Assembly: GCA_050263095.1 (NCBI GenBank)
Contig: JBLNEW010000069.1
Span: 31,468 to 95,467 of the forward strand
Direction: 5' to 3'
Source: FEB-35 sp050263095
Lineage (GTDB): Bacteria > Desulfobacterota > Deferrimicrobia > Deferrimicrobiales > Deferrimicrobiaceae
DNA: 64,000 nt
In this document: one piece after another, positions 26,265 to 32,952 of the stretch
Layout: the number at the start of each line of letters is the position of its first letter
How positions within the stretch are numbered: the first letter of the stretch is position 1
Made by a program: the position numbers and the translations under genes
The notes under the pieces: generated by a model
Database searches by the model: none
Told to the model about the DNA's origin: nothing
The model's input: the letters and a program-made list of their open reading frames with translations, nothing else

Positions 26265-26306
26265 GGGGGGCACTTTCCACCCGGACGGCGAGTGGAAGTG
26301 CCCCCC
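26265..26306 (-). terminator. Large hairpin terminator of the GcvH-like/HybAB operon
   Basis: Arms GGGGGGCACTTTCCAC and GTGGAAGTGCCCCCC (one bulged base) around an 11-base loop, followed on the minus strand by GGCTATTTTC. It begins 23 bases after the last stop at 26329. The stem is unusually long and stable; the T tract is short. Confidence 0.7.
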
Positions 26307-26328
26307 CTGCGTATCCGCGCCTGAACCG

Positions 26329-27021
26329 TCAATCCCCTTCGGTCAGAAGGTGCGCCTTCGCGAGTTCCGCCCATCTTTCGCCGCCGAGGATCCTTGCGAT
26401 CCCCTCCACCGGGAAACCGCCGTCCGCCAGCACGGGCCCCAGGTTCTCGGGATTGGCGGGCTGGAGCTTTTCGAGCGCGTTCTCCATCCAGGCTCTCGCA
26501 AGCTTGCCGGAAAGGAGATTCTTCGTGTCCGCCGCGATCCTGCGGGACTTGACCTTGAGCAGCCAGCCCTTGCCGTACGGGTCCTCCCGAAGGAGCTCAG
26601 GTGACCGCAGGACCTCGCTGTTCACCTCCACGACCTCGCCGTCGACGGGCGACAGCATCGGGATGGACACTGCGTCCGCGACAAGGCTCCAGGCCTTTTC
26701 CCCCTGCGCCATGCGGTAGCCGACGCTCGGCAGCACGACCGCATCCACCCGCCCGACGAGCTTCTGGGCGAAGTCGTCCAGCCCCACCACGCCGATATGG
26801 TTGGGTTCCGGCCTCAGCCAGCCGTGCCCCTGGTGGTAGAACAGCCCCTCCGGCACCCGGAACCTGGCTGCGCTCTCCGGCGCTATCCTTCCTCCGGCAC
26901 CCGTCTCGCGGGGCCTGTACATGTAGCGGCAGAACAGGACGAACGCCGCGAGAAACGCGATGACGATCAGGTATTCGATGCCTTTCGTGGCATAGATGTC
27001 TATAAAGCGGATGCCTTCCAT
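26329..27021 (-). CDS. Membrane-anchored GcvH-fold protein lacking the lipoyl lysine (copy 3)
   Basis: A 230-residue protein with one N-terminal transmembrane helix (about residues 14-34) and then a domain that follows glycine cleavage H protein closely: GLFYHQGHGWLRPEPNHIGVVGLDDFAQKLVG, then VLPSVG and LSPVDGEVVEVN. In true GcvH the loop before APVSG reads ESVKA, with the lipoylated Lys. Here the same place reads SLVADAVSIPM with no Lys, so lipoylation is not expected. A helical C-terminal part of about 80 residues follows. The gene overlaps the end of the HybB-like gene by 22 bp and is the last gene before the terminator. It probably works as a structural or accessory part of the HybAB-like complex; this is inference. 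Confidence 0.75.
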   Translation of the reverse strand: MEGIRFIDIYATKGIEYLIVIAFLAAFVLFCRYMYRPRETGAGGRIAPESAARFRVPEGLFYHQGHGWLRPEPNHIGVVGLDDFAQKLVGRVDAVVLPSVGYRMAQGEKAWSLVADAVSIPMLSPVDGEVVEVNSEVLRSPELLREDPYGKGWLLKVKSRRIAADTKNLLSGKLARAWMENALEKLQPANPENLGPVLADGGFPVEGIARILGGERWAELAKAHLLTEGD

Positions 27022-28301
27022 CTGACGACCTCCTTATCCTCGGCGGTTTCTGCCTCCACTGCCGCTGCCGCAGGATGCGTCCCGAACACCGGCATCCTGT
27101 TGATCACCCACCTGAAGACCCACAGTTCCATGCTGATGATCGCCAGCGTCACCTCTATCTCCATCCACGACGGGTAGTACCTGACGGCCTCGTACCACTT
27201 GAACGCGATAACCGAAACGTTCAGCCGGTTGAGGATCACTCCCAGCGCCGTGAGGAACGCGGTGTACTGCACCAGCTTCACGCTGCGTCTCCGGATCGCC
27301 GTGAGGAACAGCGCGATCGGAAGGACCACGAATCCGACCAGCTCGAACAGGTACCAGTACCCCATCGGGGTGTTGATGTGCTCCCACAGCTTGTAATGAA
27401 CGAAGTCGATCATCTTGATGAATATGTATGCGAACAGCGCCCCCACGGCCCCCTTGCCCAGCCCCAGGAGGATGCCGTTGTGTCCCTCGTGCAGCTCGTG
27501 CCCGATCCTGTCCTTGAAGACGCGGTGCGTGAACGTGCTCTCGATGATGACCATCGAGATGCCCGCGAATATGCTCGAGACGAAGAACATCACCGGGATG
27601 TTGTGCGAGTACCACAGCGGATGGATCTTCGACGGGGCGAGGAGGAAGAGCGCCCCCAGGCCGGACTGGTGCAACGTCGACAGGGTTATGCCGAAGATGA
27701 CCGCGCCCGTCGTCAGCCCCTCCAGTATCCTTCGCGCCTTCGGCCAGTGCAGCCACTCCGCGACCGCCGGGGAAAACTCCAGGAACTCGCAGATCATGTA
27801 CAGCATGAAGTGCCAGGCCACCAGGAAGAGCACGGAGCTCAATCCGAAAGAGTTCCCGATGATCGGATTGATGACGTTCCAGGGCCGGCCGAGGTCCAGG
27901 AGGAGGGCTCCCGCGTAGAACACGTACGCCAGGAACCCGTTCAGGACGGTGACCCGGACGATCGGCTCGTACTTCTTGACCTTCAGGATATGGACGAGGA
28001 AGGTCAGGACGTAGGCCCCGCCGGCGAACGCAACCCCGGTGACCACGTCGAACCCGATCCATATGCCCCAGGGGTAGTTCTGGGAGAGGTTCGTCACGGA
28101 GCTGAGACCGAACGCGAACCGGATGACAATGAGGACGACCCCCACCAGCATGATGGCCCCGGTTATGACGTTGAAAGGCGTAAGCATCTTGCCCTTGGGC
28201 TTGAGCTCGCTCAAGACGAAACGGATGGTTTCCCGCGCGACCCGCATGAGGTTCACGGAGCCTTCGGCAGGCGCGGGCGCCGCGTCAGTCTTTCTCGTCA
28301 T
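27000..28301 (-). CDS. NrfD/HybB-type membrane subunit
   Basis: Polytopic quinone-interacting subunit of the NrfD/PsrC family, closest in style to HybB of hydrogenase-2. The 433-residue protein has about ten hydrophobic helices, with NYPWGIWIGFDVVTGVAFAG at the first pair, the HQSGLGALFLLAPSKIHPLW segment, and WYEAVRYYPSWMEIEVT near the end, all typical of HybB-like proteins. ATG 28301 is chosen over 28319 because AAGGAG lies correctly before it. The gene overlaps the ferredoxin gene by 17 bp. No hydrogenase or molybdopterin catalytic subunit is encoded nearby, so the electron donor or acceptor is unknown. Confidence 0.88.
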   Translation of the reverse strand: MTRKTDAAPAPAEGSVNLMRVARETIRFVLSELKPKGKMLTPFNVITGAIMLVGVVLIVIRFAFGLSSVTNLSQNYPWGIWIGFDVVTGVAFAGGAYVLTFLVHILKVKKYEPIVRVTVLNGFLAYVFYAGALLLDLGRPWNVINPIIGNSFGLSSVLFLVAWHFMLYMICEFLEFSPAVAEWLHWPKARRILEGLTTGAVIFGITLSTLHQSGLGALFLLAPSKIHPLWYSHNIPVMFFVSSIFAGISMVIIESTFTHRVFKDRIGHELHEGHNGILLGLGKGAVGALFAYIFIKMIDFVHYKLWEHINTPMGYWYLFELVGFVVLPIALFLTAIRRRSVKLVQYTAFLTALGVILNRLNVSVIAFKWYEAVRYYPSWMEIEVTLAIISMELWVFRWVINRMPVFGTHPAAAAVEAETAEDKEVVRWKASAL

Positions 28302-29184
28302 GGGAGGTCTCCTTTTCATCGCTTTCCTTTATGAGGTAGTTCAACCCGATTAGAAGCGAAGGCCACAGTACGAACACCAGCGGCACCCCGTACAGGAATC
28401 CCGAGGTCAGCTCCGGATACGGCGTCGTGCCCAGGTTGGTCCTCAAGCCGAGCTTTTCCGGGGCGGCGCCGAAGAGGTACAGCCAGCCGGTCCCTCCTAC
28501 CTCGTGCTCCCCGTAGATGTGCTGTACGTACTTGTCCGGCTCCGCGGCGACCCGGGCCCTGGCGATCTCGAGCAGCTCCCGCTTCTTCCCGAAGAGGGTC
28601 GCGCCCGTGGGGCATACTTCCGAGCACGCAGGCTGCTCGCCCCGCATCTGCCGCTCGTTGCAGAAGATGCACTTTTTCACGAAGGGCGTCGCGCTGTTGT
28701 ACTGGAACTTGGGGATGTCGAACGGGCACGCGACCATGCAGTAACGGCACCCCATGCACCTTCCCTCGTTGTAGATGACCGCCGCCTCCCGCGTCTTCTC
28801 CATCGCCTTGGTCAGGCAGGCGGAGGCGCAGGCGGGCTGGTTGCAGTGCATGCACTGCTTCCGCACGAAGATCGGCTTGTCCGGCTCCTTCTCGTTCGGA
28901 AACCGGTTCACGACCGTGAAGGCGTCCGGCGTGGGATCCCGCTGCGAGTCGAAAACGCCCTCGTTGGAGAATGAAACTTCCGGCTTGGGCAGCTTGTTCG
29001 CGGCGTTGCACGCCTCCTCGCAGGCGCGGCAGCCGATGCACTTGGTCGTGTCGATCAGCATGCCGTTGAACTCGACGCCTCCCTCCGACGTCTGCTGGGC
29101 GTGGGCCGGCTTCCTGGCGCCCGCGATCAGGGCGCCGCCGGTCGCCCCGGCGACTTTAAGGAAATTCCTTCTGCTGATGGTCAT
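28285..29184 (-). CDS. Tat-exported four-cluster ferredoxin subunit (HybA-like)
   Basis: A 299-residue periplasmic electron-transfer subunit. The N terminus has a Tat signal, SRRNFLKVAGATGGALIAG. Four cysteine groups follow for four [4Fe-4S] clusters: CIGCRACEEACN, CMHCNQPACASACL, CMGCRYCMVACPFDIPKF and CIFCNERQMRGEQPACSEVC. A C-terminal hydrophobic segment (about residues 262-285) would anchor it to the membrane beside the NrfD-type subunit, as in HybA. It likely passes electrons between the quinone pool and an unknown periplasmic partner. GGAGGG lies before the ATG. Confidence 0.92.
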   Translation of the reverse strand: MTISRRNFLKVAGATGGALIAGARKPAHAQQTSEGGVEFNGMLIDTTKCIGCRACEEACNAANKLPKPEVSFSNEGVFDSQRDPTPDAFTVVNRFPNEKEPDKPIFVRKQCMHCNQPACASACLTKAMEKTREAAVIYNEGRCMGCRYCMVACPFDIPKFQYNSATPFVKKCIFCNERQMRGEQPACSEVCPTGATLFGKKRELLEIARARVAAEPDKYVQHIYGEHEVGGTGWLYLFGAAPEKLGLRTNLGTTPYPELTSGFLYGVPLVFVLWPSLLIGLNYLIKESDEKETSHDEKD

Positions 29185-29211
29185 CTGTCGTCCCTCCTGT
29201 GGAATCCGGCG

Positions 29212-29892
29212 TCACCGGAAATATTTCCGTATGACGATCTGAAGGATCTCGCCGTCCATCGTCTCCATGATCCCCTCGACGTGGAACCCCCCGTCCGGCA
29301 GAGTGATCCCCACTCCCTGTGGGACCGCCCTGTGAAGGGAGAGGAACTCCGCGAAGCTCCTTACCTCCCGTTCCAGCCATTCGGAGGCGTCCGCGCCGAT
29401 CCGGAGCCTTTTCAGGTTATGGACGAGGTTGGACGGACGGATCGCGAACGCCCACCCCTTTCCGTAAGGCTCCTTTTTCGCATCCAGCGGATCGGCGTTT
29501 ATCGCATCGTTCACCGCGCAGACGACCCCGTCGACGGGCGACACGAACGCAATCCGCTTGCCCGACTGGATCGCCGCGAACACCGGCTCGCCCTGCTTCA
29601 CCGGCGCCCCCGTCTCGGGAAGCTCGAACCTGTCGACCTTTCCGAGCACGTCACGGGCGAACCCGTCCAGCCCGACCTGCACCTCGCCGGAAGGTTCGAG
29701 CTTCGCCCAGGTGTGCCCGCTGTGGAAGAAAAGCCCGCCGGGCAGCTCGCGCGCGGCCAGGTAAGGAATTATCCCGGAGGGCTCCGCGACGACAGGCGAC
29801 TCCGCGGCAGCCCGCAGCCTGTCCCTCCGCCGGAGATAAACATCCGCGGCGATGCATCCAACCACCGTCAGAACGAAGAGAATGACTACCAT
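29212..29892 (-). CDS. Membrane-anchored GcvH-fold protein lacking the lipoyl lysine (copy 2)
   Basis: A 226-residue protein with an N-terminal membrane helix (residues 1-18) and a GcvH-like domain: GLFFHSGHTWAKLEPSGEVQVGLDGFARDVLG, then ELPETG and VSPVDGVVCAVND. The lipoyl-lysine position, aligned on SPVDG, holds Gly; a Lys sits one residue later (IQSGKRIAFVSPVDG), so lipoylation is doubtful. The C-terminal part contains LPDGGFHVEGI, which also occurs in copy 3 as LADGGFPVEGI, showing that the two are paralogues. It sits between copy 1 and the ferredoxin gene. Confidence 0.75.
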   Translation of the reverse strand: MVVILFVLTVVGCIAADVYLRRRDRLRAAAESPVVAEPSGIIPYLAARELPGGLFFHSGHTWAKLEPSGEVQVGLDGFARDVLGKVDRFELPETGAPVKQGEPVFAAIQSGKRIAFVSPVDGVVCAVNDAINADPLDAKKEPYGKGWAFAIRPSNLVHNLKRLRIGADASEWLEREVRSFAEFLSLHRAVPQGVGITLPDGGFHVEGIMETMDGEILQIVIRKYFR

Positions 29893-29908
29893 GGCGCACC
29901 TCCAGGCA

Positions 29909-30619
29909 TTAACCCAGAAATTGGCTGATTACCTTCCCCCATTGCGCGTCGGTCAACCTGCCGCTCATGTCCGCGAGCGCTTCGCCTCCGTCGGTTGCAG
30001 TCATTCCCAGGTCGGACGCGAAGACCCTTTGCAGCCTTTCGAGCTCGCTCTCCATCCATTTCCTGGCGACGTTCTTGTGGTAGAGGCCGGACACCGCGTT
30101 CGCTTTCATCTTCATGGAGAAGATCCACCCGTCCGAGTAGGGGTCGTCGTTCAGGATCGACGGATCGGCGGCGATCCTGGGATTGACCGCCTTGATGACC
30201 CCGTTCGCCGGCGAAACGACGCGCACGGTCCGCTGCCCCGAATGGAGGAGGAAGCAGATGCTGTTCTCCTTCACCGGCATGTTCTCCGCCGGCACCGTGG
30301 CGCGGTCTATCTTCCCGATCAGCCTGGCCGCGAAGTCGTCGATCCCGATCCTTGCCTCGTTTTCGTCGTCCGGAACCGGCGCGACCCACAGGTGCTTCGG
30401 GTGATAGTAGTAATCCGCCTTCAGGCGGATCCCGCGGAGGGTCTCCAGCCCTTTCCCGGTGTGGCTCACCTCGTTATAAAGGGAGCATTCCTGGAAATTG
30501 GTCGTGTTGCAGAGCCCTTTCGAGGACGACATGCTGTCGACGGGGATCATCTTCACCGGAAAGGCCTTGCAGAACGTTACGGTCTTCGTTTCAAGAAAAG
30601 GGCATTTTCTTTCTTTCAT
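29909..30619 (-). CDS. Cys-rich GcvH-fold protein lacking the lipoyl lysine (copy 1)
   Basis: A 236-residue protein without a membrane helix. The start is taken at ATG 30619 with AAGGGG upstream; the in-frame extension to 30685 looks non-coding. Residues 1-50 carry four cysteines spaced as CPFL, FCKAFPVKMIP, GLCN and ECSLY, resembling a metal or Fe-S site. The GcvH-like domain follows: YYYHPKHLWVAPVPDDENEA, IGIDDFAARLIGKIDRATVP, and VVSPANGVIKAVN. The lipoyl position reads LHSGQRTVRVVSPANG, with Gln for Lys. TDGGEALADMSGRLTD near the C terminus matches the DGG motif of the other copies. It is the first large gene of the operon. Confidence 0.75.
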   Translation of the reverse strand: MKERKCPFLETKTVTFCKAFPVKMIPVDSMSSSKGLCNTTNFQECSLYNEVSHTGKGLETLRGIRLKADYYYHPKHLWVAPVPDDENEARIGIDDFAARLIGKIDRATVPAENMPVKENSICFLLHSGQRTVRVVSPANGVIKAVNPRIAADPSILNDDPYSDGWIFSMKMKANAVSGLYHKNVARKWMESELERLQRVFASDLGMTATDGGEALADMSGRLTDAQWGKVISQFLG

Positions 30620-30677
30620 CGCCGCACCCCTTCTTTTCCGGCTGTTCCGTTGCCTCCGTTCGCCCCGGTTGATCTTT

Positions 30678-30758
30678 TCATGCATGCCGAGCCCGCGGCC
30701 TGGCCGCCGCGATGATGCCCATGACCACGTAGGCTATCCCCAGTACCAGGTATCCCAT
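30678..30758 (-). CDS. 26-residue membrane microprotein heading the GcvH-like/HybAB operon
   Basis: Reading from ATG 30758 gives MGYLVLGIAYVVMGIIAAAR followed by PRARHA and TGA: one hydrophobic helix with a basic tail. A very strong GGGAGGTGGG ribosome-binding site lies about six bases upstream, and a sigma-54 promoter lies about 50 bases upstream. Such small single-helix subunits often stabilise membrane redox complexes, but the role here is inferred from position only. Confidence 0.65.
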   Translation of the reverse strand: MGYLVLGIAYVVMGIIAAARPRARHA

Positions 30759-30806
30759 TTTTCCCACCTCCCTCCGCGGCGACCCGCTTCCGCGCCCCCA
30801 TATACC

Positions 30807-30821
30807 GCAATGCCCGTGCCG
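30807..30821 (-). promoter_or_regulatory. Sigma-54 (-24/-12) promoter of the GcvH-like/HybAB operon
   Basis: On the minus strand the sequence reads CGGCACGGGCATTGC. GG and GC are exactly 10 bases apart, the -24 element CGGCACG matches TGGCACG at six of seven, and the -12 element TTGC is exact. The expected start is about 35-40 bases before the microprotein ATG. An NtrC-type activator gene lies immediately upstream. Confidence 0.85.
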
Positions 30822-30895
30822 GATCGGCGATCGGGGTTACGGCCCCCACATAACAGCTCGTTTATACAGGGTAAATGCGGAGAGTAAGCATGTGC

Positions 30896-30940
30896 GCCAT
30901 GCGGAAGTGCATGGCATGCCGAATGTGGAGAAACTCCACA
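30896..30940. promoter_or_regulatory. Two dyads, probable activator-binding sites
   Basis: GCCATGC-N6-GCATGGC (30896-30915) and TGTGGAG-AAA-CTCCACA (30924-30940) are perfect inverted repeats 80-130 bases upstream of the -24/-12 promoter. This is the usual location for enhancer sites of NtrC-type activators. The activator at 31019-32389 is the natural candidate ligand. Confidence 0.6.
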
Positions 30941-31018
30941 CTTTTTTACGGGGAGAAATTTTACGTTTAATTTCGGGCGGATCGCACTGTAGAAAAAATC
31001 AACAACTAATTGTCTTTC

Positions 31019-32389
31019 TCAACACGTCTTGACCGGGTTCCCTTCCTTCTTCAGGTCGTATTTCTTTATTTTGTTGTAAAGCGTTACCCTGTCTATCCCG
31101 AGCGCCAGGGCGGACCTTACGATGTTCCACTGGTTCTCGTTGAGCACTACCCGGATGTGATCCTTTTCGATCTCCTCCAGCGTTTTCGCCCTTTGATTCG
31201 GGCCTCCGGAGGCTGATGGCAGGCTTACGTCGGACTCGGTTATGACGTTCCCCTTGGCGACGACCACCGCCCTCTCGATCACGTTTCTAAGCTCGCGCGC
31301 GTTGCCGGGCCATTCGTTGTAAATGAGGATCCTCATGGCGCCTTCGCTCACCCCGCGGATCTGCTTCCCCATCTCTATGTTGAATTTCTCTATGAAATGT
31401 TCGACCAGCAGGGGTATGTCCTCCCTCCTTTCGCGCAACGGCGGAATATTTATGGAGATGACATTGAGCCGGTAGAAGAGGTCGGCCCGGAAGCGACCTT
31501 CCTCGATGGCCTTCTTCAAGTCCCTGTTGGTCGCCGCGAGGATCCGCGAGCTGATGGAGATAAGGTCGGATCCTCCTACGCGCCGGAACTCCTTCTGCTC
31601 CAGGACGCGGAGAAGGTCCATCTGCAGCTTGAGGCTTATGTCGCCGATCTCGTCAAGGAAAAGGGTCCCGTCCTGCGCCAGCTCGAGCTTGCCCCGCTTG
31701 ATCGCGCTTGCCCCTGTGAACGCGCCCTTTTCATGCCCGAAGAGCTCGCTCTCCAGCAAACTCTCGGTAAGCGATGCGCAGGACACGGAGATGAACGGGG
31801 CTTCGCTGCGGGGGCTCTCGTCGTGGATGGCCCGGGCGAGAAGCTCCTTCCCCGTCCCGCTCTCTCCCTGGATCAAGACCGTCGAGCTGCTCTTTGCCAC
31901 GGTCTTCGCGAGCTCGAAGATCTCGAGCATCTTCTCGTTCTTGCTTATCATGTCCCGCAGCTTGTACTGCTTCTTGAGCTCCTTGCGCAGGAACAGGTTC
32001 TCCTGGACGAGCTTGTGATGCTCCACGATCTTGCGGATAGTCAGCGAGATGTCGTCGGGGTTGAAGGGCTTGACGAAATAGTCGTAGGCCCCCTTCTTCA
32101 TCGCCTTGACCGCCGTATCCACCGTCGCGTACGCGGTCATTATGATCACCAGCATGTCGGGGCAGGTCTTGCGGACCTCGTCCATAAGCTGGATCCCGTC
32201 CATGCCCGGCATCTTCAGGTCCACCAGCATCAGGTCCCAGTCCTTCGAGGGAAGCAGCTCAAGGGCCTTTTTGCCGCTTTCCACGGACTCCACGTGATAC
32301 CCGTCCTCTTCGAGCCAGGCGCCCAGGGAGTCCCGGACTATCTCCTCGTCGTCCACGACCATGATATTCACGCTTTTTTCCATCGTCAT
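31019..32389 (-). CDS. NtrC-family sigma-54 response regulator
   Basis: A 456-residue activator: receiver domain (residues 6-120) with phospho-acceptor Asp57 in DLMLVDLKMPGMDG; AAA+ domain with Walker A GESGTGKE at 175-182 and the sigma-54 contact loop GAFTGA at 222-227; and a C-terminal Fis-type HTH (NIVRSALALGIDRVTLYNKI). ATG 32389 is chosen because GGGAGGGTGAC precedes it and it overlaps the archaemetzincin stop (ATGA). It is co-transcribed with the heme-type sensor kinase and probably activates the adjacent sigma-54 promoter at 30807-30821. Confidence 0.93.
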   Translation of the reverse strand: MTMEKSVNIMVVDDEEIVRDSLGAWLEEDGYHVESVESGKKALELLPSKDWDLMLVDLKMPGMDGIQLMDEVRKTCPDMLVIIMTAYATVDTAVKAMKKGAYDYFVKPFNPDDISLTIRKIVEHHKLVQENLFLRKELKKQYKLRDMISKNEKMLEIFELAKTVAKSSSTVLIQGESGTGKELLARAIHDESPRSEAPFISVSCASLTESLLESELFGHEKGAFTGASAIKRGKLELAQDGTLFLDEIGDISLKLQMDLLRVLEQKEFRRVGGSDLISISSRILAATNRDLKKAIEEGRFRADLFYRLNVISINIPPLRERREDIPLLVEHFIEKFNIEMGKQIRGVSEGAMRILIYNEWPGNARELRNVIERAVVVAKGNVITESDVSLPSASGGPNQRAKTLEEIEKDHIRVVLNENQWNIVRSALALGIDRVTLYNKIKKYDLKKEGNPVKTC

Positions 32390-32910
32390 GTCACCCTCCC
32401 CGGCTCCGTCTGGGACTCGACCGCCATGCGGCAGGAGCGGCAGAAGTTCCGCCCTTTGCCGTCCACGTCGACCACGGTATTCGAAAGGTACATCACGCAT
32501 TCCCTCGACTGGCAATGTATCAGCCCGAAGGTGTGGCCAAGCTCGTGCAGGCACTCCTTTCGAATCCTTTCCTGGAACAGCTCCCGGTCCGGCGCCAGCC
32601 CGTAATGCTCCTGGCGCAGCCTCGCCAGCGAAACGACCGCCGCGGTCCCGCCGAGCTGCGCCTCGCCGAAAACGTACGTAAGGATCGGGATGCAAAGATC
32701 CTTGTCCGTCACGCCCAGAAGCTTTTCCGCGTCTTCCGGCACTTCCTTGAGCATCTCCTTGAGTATCCTTGTCGAGTAATACTGGTTGCGCCCCGCCTCG
32801 TAGCTTCCTGGAGGAACCGGGATGGCAGGCATCGACTTGACGGTGGCCGCGAGGCAGTCACCCATCTCTTTCCCCAGCCACTGGAGTATCCACTGATCCA
32901 CCGCCCCCAC
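32386..32910 (-). CDS. Archaemetzincin-family zinc metalloprotease, start region possibly frameshifted
   Basis: Zinc aminopeptidase-like protease family with the signature HELGHTFGLIHC followed by the cysteines of ECVMYLSN and FCRSC, all present. The canonical frame gives 174 residues from GTG 32910, but this omits the family's first beta strand. Just upstream the same frame encodes IGNVIYIRPVG and then meets a stop. If one A were removed from the A5 run at 32937-32941, TTG 32944 with AAGGAAG upstream would give MKIGNVIYIRPVG, the expected N terminus. It lies between the kinase and regulator genes, an unusual place for a protease. Confidence 0.85.
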   Translation of the reverse strand: MGAVDQWILQWLGKEMGDCLAATVKSMPAIPVPPGSYEAGRNQYYSTRILKEMLKEVPEDAEKLLGVTDKDLCIPILTYVFGEAQLGGTAAVVSLARLRQEHYGLAPDRELFQERIRKECLHELGHTFGLIHCQSRECVMYLSNTVVDVDGKGRNFCRSCRMAVESQTEPGRVT

Positions 32911-32952
32911 GGGCCTGATGTAAATGACGTTGCCGATTTTTCAAGACTTCCT

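Noticed and set aside
26329..27021. Annotation as a functional glycine cleavage H protein
   Set aside because: The lipoyl lysine is missing, a membrane helix is present, and no gcvT or gcvP genes are nearby.
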